A stretch of DNA of 6,308 bases from Treponema sp. (lineage in GTDB: Bacteria; Spirochaetota; Spirochaetia; Treponematales; Breznakiellaceae), in the NCBI GenBank assembly GCA_031271075.1, contig JAISWN010000207.1, positions 1 through 6,308 of the forward strand. Direction: 5' to 3'. Each line of letters opens with the position of its first letter. Position 1 is the first letter of the stretch. Positions 1 through 3,890 of the stretch are shown here, piece by piece. The notes beneath the pieces were generated by a model. That model was not told the DNA's origin. It did not search any database and worked only from the letters and a program-made list of their open reading frames with translations. The position numbers and the translations under genes are program-made.

Positions 1-1374
1 CCGTATATAATCCGAGGCCTTTTTAAGCGCCTGGTCCCGGTCTATTTCCGGAAAGTGTTCGGGTGAGGACTGGTATAATACGCTTCCGCCGGAGTTAAGG
101 CTTATGGAAACGTCGCAGAGCAGCATATTGACGCCGGTAATCTGTTCCGTCCGCGTTCTTGTGCTGAACGTAACCAAAAAATCATACCCGTCCAGTAAGG
201 GAACCTGGTATGTTTGCAGGGCTTCCTGTACCGCCTGGCTAAGCATACGCTGTTCGGTTCCGGAGAGCGTGTCGCCCCCGAACCTGATCTCCGCCGAGGC
301 GGGGCGGACTTCCAGGGTAAACGCGCCTTTGGGATTCTGCCGCAAGGCCGGGGCTGCGGCGTTGAGAAGCAATTCCAGCTGAACGGTATAGGTTCCCGCC
401 TCCAGCCGGGCGGTAGGTATCTGCAGGGCAAATGAATTGTTCTTTTCCAGCGGGTATTCAGCCGGAAGCGTGTTGTTGTTTTTTCCTGTTATGACCACAC
501 GGCAGGGGACAGCGCCGATTTCGGAGAATGTACCGGCGGAAAGGCGGATCGTGCCGGTAAAGGGCCTGCCCCGCCGGACAGCCGCCGCGGGCAAAGAATC
601 AAAACCCGCGTTTCCGGCAATGGCGTGTAACCGGACCCCGCAGTAGTCGTACAGTCCCACCCTGCCGCCCGGACCATCGTAGTACGCCACCGCCCGGTGC
701 AGGGGGTTTTGTTCCAGCGCGGAAAGGACGGCGGAATAGGAAAGTAACGCGGCGGACATCGTATCATAAGGGGTATCAAGCAAATGGGCATACCGGCCGG
801 AAATATCCTCCGCAAAATTTGCCCGGTCTTCTTCGGCTTTCTGTCGGGAAATGCGGCAAAGCGCCCATACCTTGTAACGTAACCGGGTATTTGAGGCGCG
901 GTACGTTTCCGTATAGTATTCTATAACCCGAACATCCGAAACCACCGCGTTGGTATAACTGTTCGTTTTATCATTATAGGTAGTTGCTTCCGCGATAGTT
1001 CTGCGCATGTCTTCCATAAATATTGAATGGTCTATGGTTTCCGATTGAATAAGATTACCATAGAAGCTGGCGGCCGCGGCAAAACCGTTCCTTACGGCGG
1101 CGTTCCTCGCTTCCGATTCTCCGTCGGCCTCCGCCATGCCGGTAAAATACAGATACTCGGCGCTTTCCGGCGGCTGCAGTATCCATGGGGGCCTTTGGGC
1201 CAGCTGCGCCGCGGTTAACGCGGCCGCGGCTTCCTGTTGAGCGGCGTTTTGTACGGCCTGGCTGTTATCTGCAGTCTGGTTGTTACCTGCGGCCTGGACA
1301 GAGGCGCAGGCGACAAGCAGAAGAACAGCCATCCCTGTGAAAAAAACTGACATTCCTGTTTGTTTTCTTCTCAA
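1..1374 (-). CDS. LPP20-like multidomain lipoprotein, C-terminus beyond left edge
   Basis: The frame is open for 458 codons from a TTG at 1374 to the left edge of the window, so the C-terminus is missing. I chose the TTG because GGAGGA at 1382-1387 sits 7 bases upstream, and it gives a complete signal peptide: a basic n-region (MRRKQTG), a hydrophobic core, and the lipobox LVAC with the lipidated Cys at residue 23. The ATG at 1353 would remove the basic residues and has a poorer SD. After a Q/N/A-rich linker (about residues 28-60) comes an LPP20-like segment (about 62-180) with PPWILQPP, the glycine turn YFTGMAEA, an alanine-rich helix and a final strand RYKVWALCRIS. The rest is beta-rich followed by a mixed alpha/beta segment that I cannot assign. 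It is the last visible gene of a three-lipoprotein operon, 3 bases after its neighbour. LPP20 proteins are envelope lipoproteins (for example Lpp20 of Helicobacter and FlgP); the precise role here is unknown. Confidence 0.85.
   Translation of the reverse strand, partial: MRRKQTGMSVFFTGMAVLLLVACASVQAAGNNQTADNSQAVQNAAQQEAAAALTAAQLAQRPPWILQPPESAEYLYFTGMAEADGESEARNAAVRNGFAAAASFYGNLIQSETIDHSIFMEDMRRTIAEATTYNDKTNSYTNAVVSDVRVIEYYTETYRASNTRLRYKVWALCRISRQKAEEDRANFAEDISGRYAHLLDTPYDTMSAALLSYSAVLSALEQNPLHRAVAYYDGPGGRVGLYDYCGVRLHAIAGNAGFDSLPAAAVRRGRPFTGTIRLSAGTFSEIGAVPCRVVITGKNNNTLPAEYPLEKNNSFALQIPTARLEAGTYTVQLELLLNAAAPALRQNPKGAFTLEVRPASAEIRFGGDTLSGTEQRMLSQAVQEALQTYQVPLLDGYDFLVTFSTRTRTEQITGVNMLLCDVSISLNSGGSVLYQSSPEHFPEIDRDQALKKASDYIR
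1258..1293 (-). repeat. Degenerate tandem repeat, two 18-bp units in the lipoprotein linker
   Basis: Two adjacent 18-base units (1258-1275 and 1276-1293) match at 14 of 18 positions. On the coding (minus) strand they specify the hexapeptides AAGNNQ and TADNSQ, followed by a related AVQNAAQ. They lie just after the lipidated cysteine, in the low-complexity tether between the lipid anchor and the folded domain. This is a plausible site of length variation by slippage. Confidence 0.6.
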
Positions 1375-1377
1375 TTA

Positions 1378-2148
1378 TTATTCCTCCGTTTTGTGGATCA
1401 CTTCCCGGGCGGCGGCCAGGGTCCAGACCGCGCCGCTTTTGGGATCCGTCCATGTTTCCAGCACGTGGAAACCCTTTACAATCCCTGAAAAAAGGATAAA
1501 AGAATTATCAAGCAGGCTGTTTTCGTCTGCCTGCTGGGCGGCGTATATGATGGAAAAACTGTTTTTTGCAAAGGTGTAGACCGCGTCTTCATACGAAGCG
1601 ATCACCGTGTCTTTATGGGAAAGACGGGCGCCGGCAACGCCCACGGCACAGAGAAACCCGCCGATTTCCTCGGGCGAATTCTCTACCCATGAAGGTTTAC
1701 CAACCCCGGTCATGCGGCGGAAACCCGCCGTCCCTCCGGTTTCGCCGGTATATATCGCATTGACAAACAACGCGCCATGCTCTTCGTAAACGTCCCGTTT
1801 CGGATTAAATTCCAGAAACTGGATATACTTCCCGTAATCCGTATCATAGACAAGCTCTTTTTTGTCATCCCCCTGGGCAATGCTAAATTGGGGATTGTAG
1901 ATTTCGGAAGATTTGATGATGGCTTCAACCGAATGGAAAAAGGAAACCCGGCGGGCGGCGTCTTGCAGCGCCAGGGTAAGCGCCCTATCCTTTGAAATAT
2001 AATAAGCGCTTGAAACACCCATAAAAACCGGGAACCCCGCCCGATCTCCGGTTTCCGGTTCCTCAGGCGGGGTTCCCGCGCAATTAAGAAGGCTCACCCA
2101 CAAGAGAGCTTTAATCAAAAAGAAAAATGGACGGATAGATGGTTTCAT
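1378..2148 (-). CDS. Lipoprotein with two tandem LPP20-like modules
   Basis: The protein has 256 residues. It begins with a signal peptide (basic MKPSIR, then a hydrophobic core) ending in SLLNC, with Cys at residue 23. Asn at -1 is unusual in Escherichia coli but tolerated in spirochaete lipoboxes. Two related segments follow. Module 1 (about 38-135) has PVFMGVSSAYY, an alanine/arginine helix, and the strand GALFVNAIY. Module 2 (about 150-250) has KPSWVENSPEE, CAVGVAGA, an aromatic helix, and the closing strands GFHVLETWTDPKSGAVWTL. The W-V-x-x-[PS]-P plus G-[VM]-[AS] pattern and the YVLV-like final strand are the LPP20 signature. The ATG at 2148 has no clear Shine-Dalgarno sequence, so translation may depend on the upstream gene 54 bases away. 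The end overlaps the SD of the next gene. Predicted periplasm-facing or outer-membrane lipoprotein; function unknown. Confidence 0.87.
   Translation of the reverse strand: MKPSIRPFFFLIKALLWVSLLNCAGTPPEEPETGDRAGFPVFMGVSSAYYISKDRALTLALQDAARRVSFFHSVEAIIKSSEIYNPQFSIAQGDDKKELVYDTDYGKYIQFLEFNPKRDVYEEHGALFVNAIYTGETGGTAGFRRMTGVGKPSWVENSPEEIGGFLCAVGVAGARLSHKDTVIASYEDAVYTFAKNSFSIIYAAQQADENSLLDNSFILFSGIVKGFHVLETWTDPKSGAVWTLAAAREVIHKTEE
1382..1387 (-). promoter_or_regulatory. Ribosome binding site deciding the TTG start at 1374
   Basis: The minus strand reads GGAGGA here, 7 bases before the TTG start of the long lipoprotein gene. The site overlaps the last codons of the upstream gene, whose stop codon occupies 1378-1380. 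Stop and start are 3 bases apart, so translational coupling is likely. The site is too far from the alternative ATG at 1353 to serve it. Confidence 0.8.
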
Positions 2149-2166
2149 AACGGCATACGGTGATAC

Positions 2167-2193
2167 GGAACAGGTTCGTTCCGGGCCTGTTCC
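2167..2193 (-). other. Intercistronic hairpin between two lipoprotein genes
   Basis: GGAACAGG at 2167-2174 and CCTGTTCC at 2186-2193 form a perfect 8-bp inverted repeat around an 11-base loop. It fills much of the 54-base gap between the stop at 2203 and the ATG at 2148. No T-run follows on the minus strand, so it is not an intrinsic terminator. An RNA processing or stability element, or a modulator of initiation at the SD-poor ATG downstream, would fit. The pairing is seen in the sequence; the role is inferred. Confidence 0.6.
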
Positions 2194-2202
2194 ACCGGGC
2201 GC

Positions 2203-2772
2203 TTATTCGCCTGTCTCCACCAATCCCGGCGTCCGCTTTGCGGCCAGCGCGGCGTCCATCGCCTGGAGCGCGTTCTCCGCGCTAATCTGCGCGTTTTTCG
2301 CCGCCGCCTGTATGGCCGCGCTGCCGGCATCCTTTATCGCGGATTCCGAGTAGGACACCAGCACGTAATAGGTACCGTTACTGCCTATTCCCCGTTTCTC
2401 GATTCTCGCCCCGTTCAGAACATTGGCGGTCAGTTGGCGTCCCACATCTTGAAAGAAATTCAGGCTTGTTTCGGCGTCATCGGTTCCTGCCTGCCGCGTA
2501 TAATCTTCCTGCATACCTTCAACAATGGCCGTGATCTGGTACGAGATTGAATTGCGGGCGCGATTTTCCGCCATCTTCCAGCCCCGGGACTCGTTAGTCG
2601 AATTGGCAGCGCCCATTCCAAAGAGCTTTTCATCATCCTGGGGCGGATTAAGCACCCAATCGGGCCGGTCAACTTTAGCCGTCGCGGCTGGGGAAGAACC
2701 GCAGCTCCCGCTTACCAGCGCCACAGCCAGGGCAACAAAAACCACAGCCACACTGAACATTCTTTTTTTCAT
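2203..2772 (-). CDS. LPP20 family lipoprotein
   Basis: The protein has 189 residues and starts at an ATG with a strong SD (AAAGGAG, 6-base spacing). A signal peptide (MKKR plus a hydrophobic core) ends in VSGSC, with Cys at residue 24; the lipobox is relaxed at -3, as is common in spirochaetes. The mature protein shows a nearly complete LPP20 pattern: RPDWVLNPPQDDEKLFGMGAA (about 36-56), a helix with AENRARNSISYQI, then NGARIEKRGIGSNGTYYVLVSYS (about 120-142). An alanine-rich helix (about 144-180) ends the protein. It is the first gene of the minus-strand operon and the most canonical of the three relatives. Predicted lipid-anchored envelope protein. LPP20 relatives include flagellum-associated FlgP, but no flagellar gene is in view, so I do not transfer that role. 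Confidence 0.9.
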   Translation of the reverse strand: MKKRMFSVAVVFVALAVALVSGSCGSSPAATAKVDRPDWVLNPPQDDEKLFGMGAANSTNESRGWKMAENRARNSISYQITAIVEGMQEDYTRQAGTDDAETSLNFFQDVGRQLTANVLNGARIEKRGIGSNGTYYVLVSYSESAIKDAGSAAIQAAAKNAQISAENALQAMDAALAAKRTPGLVETGE

Positions 2773-2778
2773 ACTGAA

Positions 2779-2785
2779 CTCCTTT
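2779..2785 (-). promoter_or_regulatory. Ribosome binding site of the first LPP20 lipoprotein gene
   Basis: The minus strand reads AAAGGAG, 6 bases before the ATG at 2772. It supports that start and marks the gene as independently translated, unlike the next gene at 2148, which lacks a clear site. Confidence 0.8.
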
Positions 2786-2856
2786 AGTTTTACCTCATTA
2801 CGGAGAATTTAATACTTTACGCCTCAACGGGCGGTTTTACACGTTTTAACCTGCCC

Positions 2857-2889
2857 CCGTCCGTATCAATCGAAGGCGTGCCCGGACGG
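2857..2889. repeat. Inverted repeat in the leader of the lipoprotein operon
   Basis: CCGTCCG at 2857-2863 and CGGACGG at 2883-2889 are perfect 7-bp inverted arms with a 19-base spacer. The element lies between the intrinsic terminator and the first lipoprotein gene. On the minus strand the spacer includes TTGATA, which resembles a -35 box, but no good -10 follows at the right distance. An operator or leader hairpin are both possible; the role is unproven. Confidence 0.4.
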
Positions 2890-2910
2890 CCAAAGCGGTA
2901 TGGGGAAAAC

Positions 2911-2944
2911 ACAAAAAAACCCGCCCTGTACAACAGGCCGGGTT
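2911..2944 (-). terminator. Rho-independent terminator ending the predicted small RNA
   Basis: On the minus strand AACCCG-G-CCTGT, loop TGT, and ACAGG-G-CGGGTT form a stem of 11 pairs with one mismatch, followed directly by a run of seven T (2913-2919, two of them in the stem). Stem plus U-tract is the classic intrinsic terminator form. It points leftward, about 190 bases downstream of a strong minus-strand promoter and about 140 bases before the first lipoprotein gene. It therefore either ends an independent RNA or attenuates the operon. In the plus direction the nearest T-run is separated from the stem, so it is a poor terminator that way. Confidence 0.75.
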
Positions 2945-3130
2945 ATCGCGGGGCTTTTTTAGAGTATTCAGAGTATAAAAAACGGAATAACTACTTAACG
3001 AAAGACAGGGGGTCATACGAAGATCCAGTGAAAGTACCTGGCGTGTCTTGCAATACGGCATGTTTGACACCCCTTCCTCAAAAATTTTCCGGCGCTGTTC
3101 CCCTGGAATTCCGGGAATTCTACCCTTTAT
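2913..3130 (-). ncRNA. Predicted structured RNA (small RNA or attenuated 5' leader), about 218 nt
   Basis: The limits come from the promoter at 3137-3165 and the terminator at 2911-2944. Within the transcript, nested complementary arms can be seen: CGGAAT (3113-3108) with ATTCCG (2988-2983), and inside it CAGGGG (3105-3100) with CCCCTG (3011-3006). These enclose two local hairpins: GTGTC (3070-3066) with GACAC (3047-3043), and CCAG (3041-3038) with CTGG (3028-3025). I could not match it to 6S RNA, tmRNA, RNase P RNA, SRP RNA or the common riboswitch consensus elements. It has no plausible ORF with a ribosome binding site. It could be a free small RNA, a leader controlling the lipoprotein operon, or an intergenic region containing a dispersed palindromic repeat. 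Promoter and terminator are seen; transcript and function are inferred. Confidence 0.5.
3106..3120. repeat. Palindrome GAATTC-N3-GAATTC near the predicted transcript start
   Basis: GAATTC occurs at 3106-3111 and again at 3115-3120, giving a symmetric 15-base element. It lies about 10-25 bases downstream of the predicted minus-strand start site. It may be a repressor site or a 5' hairpin of the RNA, or it may compete with the long-range pairing proposed for the RNA. Confidence 0.4.
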
Positions 3131-3136
3131 CACATA

Positions 3137-3165
3137 ATTATATCAACTTTTGTAAGAAAGTGCAA
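3137..3165 (-). promoter_or_regulatory. Sigma-70 type promoter, minus strand
   Basis: On the minus strand TTGCAC (3165-3160) and a perfect TATAAT (3142-3137) are separated by exactly 17 bases. This is the best promoter match that I see in the window. The expected start is near A3130. It drives the predicted RNA and, if the terminator at 2911-2944 is passed, the three-lipoprotein operon. Confidence 0.75.
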
Positions 3166-3202
3166 GACGCCGCCGCGCCCTTGTGTCCAGGATAGCGGAA
3201 TG

Positions 3203-3228
3203 AAGGGGCTTTTTGCCCGGAGCCCTTT
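3203..3228. repeat. Inverted repeat overlapping the plus-strand promoter region
   Basis: AAGGGGCT at 3203-3210 and AGCCCTTT at 3221-3228 can pair over 8 positions (one G-T) around a 10-base loop. The right arm overlaps the candidate -35 of the plus-strand promoter. No T-run follows in either direction. A regulator binding site is possible but unproven. Confidence 0.35.
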
Positions 3229-3254
3229 ATATTCCCCGCCGGTGTTTGTATTAT
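3226..3254 (+). promoter_or_regulatory. Candidate promoter of the DUF4398-DUF5312 unit
   Basis: TTTATA (3226-3231) and TATTAT (3249-3254) are 17 bases apart, about 50 bases upstream of the GTG at 3302. The overlapping TATACT (3252-3257) is an alternative -10. The match is moderate, weaker than the divergent promoter at 3137-3165. Roughly 60 bases separate the two promoters, so one regulator could act on both. Confidence 0.4.
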
Positions 3255-3288
3255 ACTAGCGTAAACCGGTTTTACCGATAATGCTTTT

Positions 3289-3294
3289 TAGGAG
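3289..3294 (+). promoter_or_regulatory. Ribosome binding site deciding the GTG start at 3302
   Basis: TAGGAG lies 7 bases before the GTG at 3302. The in-frame ATG at 3281 lies upstream of this site and would put the SD inside the coding region while adding the residues MLFRRNR, which a lipoprotein signal peptide does not need. I therefore prefer the GTG. Confidence 0.75.
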
Positions 3295-3301
3295 AAATAG
3301 A

Positions 3302-3886
3302 GTGAAAAATTTGAGGGTTTTGTTGAGCCTGTTTGCGGCAGTTTCGGCCCTGTTCCTGGCCGGCTGCGCGAAACCGCCCCTGGCGGAAATGGACGCCGCG
3401 GAAAGCGCGCTTATCCGGGCGGAAAACGACTCCGACGCGGTGAATTTCGCGGAAAGCTCCCTGGCCAGGGCCCGGGAAGCCCTGAGCCGCATGAGGGATG
3501 AAGCGGCTTCCAAACGTTACGACGCGGCCAAAAACTACGCCGCAGAAGCCCTTAGCGCGGCCAACAAGGCTATCAACGACGGCAGGGCCGCTTCGGCCCG
3601 GGCCGGGGAAGAGGCGGCCGCCTTGCTTGCCGTGGTTAAAGATTCCCTGGGAAAGACCGGCCAGGTCATTGATAACGCCAGGGCGGTCGAGAATATTGAC
3701 CTTAACTTCGACGCGGTGGATCAGGATTTCGATACCGCCCAGCGTACCACGGATCAGGCGGAAGTGAGCCTGGCGGGGAATAAGTACCAGGACTCGATGG
3801 AAAAGAGCAGGGCGGCCCGGGGAATTTTGGGCGACATTTCCTCAAAAATTTCCGGAGCGGCTGTGGCGGTTTCCCGGAAAAAATAA
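3302..3886 (+). CDS. DUF4398-like alpha-helical lipoprotein
   Basis: The protein has 194 residues from the GTG at 3302, chosen for its SD. The signal peptide (KNLR plus a hydrophobic core) ends in the textbook lipobox LAGC, with Cys at residue 22. The mature part is almost entirely helical and rich in Ala, Glu, Lys and Arg. The segment at about 29-92 (DAAESALIRAEN, then SLARAREALSRMRDEA, then KRYDAAKNYAAEALSAANKA) matches the pattern of DUF4398 domains, which are short helical hairpins in bacterial envelope lipoproteins. A second, diverged copy seems to occupy about 136-182. Coiled-coil or helical-bundle packing is likely. The gene lies 4 bases before the DUF5312-like gene and is probably co-transcribed and translationally coupled with it. 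The biochemical role is unknown. Confidence 0.88.
   Translation: MKNLRVLLSLFAAVSALFLAGCAKPPLAEMDAAESALIRAENDSDAVNFAESSLARAREALSRMRDEAASKRYDAAKNYAAEALSAANKAINDGRAASARAGEEAAALLAVVKDSLGKTGQVIDNARAVENIDLNFDAVDQDFDTAQRTTDQAEVSLAGNKYQDSMEKSRAARGILGDISSKISGAAVAVSRKK
3838..3855 (+). other. Segment complementary to the predicted minus-strand RNA
   Basis: TTCCTCAAAAATTTCCGG near the end of the lipoprotein gene recurs on the plus strand at 3074-3092 with one extra T. Because the predicted RNA is read from the minus strand there, its sequence is complementary to this mRNA over 18 pairs with a single bulged base, including 14 uninterrupted pairs. The site ends 35 bases before the ATG of the downstream gene at 3891. 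Regulation by pairing is an inference; chance similarity remains possible. Confidence 0.4.
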
Positions 3887-3890
3887 ATTT

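Larger units (their letters stand above)
2773..3301. other. Divergent intergenic region without a convincing protein gene
   Basis: These 529 bases separate the minus-strand lipoprotein operon from the plus-strand pair. I see no protein gene. A 95-codon minus-strand frame (2846-3133) runs straight through the terminator hairpin, shows no protein-like composition, and starts with a GTG at or before the predicted transcript start. The region instead holds a strong minus-strand promoter, a predicted structured RNA with its terminator, two inverted repeats and a weaker plus-strand promoter, each listed separately. Confidence 0.7.

Noticed and set aside
489..815. Minus-strand 108-codon frame
   Set aside because: It is an out-of-frame shadow inside the long lipoprotein gene, which is continuous through this region in another frame.
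2786..2880. A dedicated sigma-70, sigma-54 or sigma-28 promoter directly before the first LPP20 gene
   Set aside because: TTGATA, TATTAA and TAAA elements are present, but none has a partner box at a proper distance. I do not list a promoter here.
2913..3130. 6S RNA, tmRNA, RNase P RNA, SRP RNA or a common riboswitch
   Set aside because: The length or conserved elements do not fit: no CCA end or tRNA-like arm, no GGAAG-type SRP loop, no RNase P core, and no recognisable TPP, SAM, cobalamin or c-di-GMP motif.
2846..3133. Minus-strand 95-codon frame in the intergenic region
   Set aside because: It reads through the terminator hairpin and its T-run. Its GTG start lies slightly upstream of the predicted transcript start, and the internal ATG near 3059 has only a purine-rich upstream stretch. 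The product does not look like a protein.
2878..3195. Plus-strand 105-codon frame in the intergenic region
   Set aside because: It is antisense to the predicted RNA and has no good SD, no domain and no signal peptide. The composition looks random.
3281..3301. ATG at 3281 as the start of the DUF4398-like lipoprotein
   Set aside because: The SD TAGGAG lies downstream of it. The GTG at 3302 has ideal spacing and leaves a normal signal peptide.
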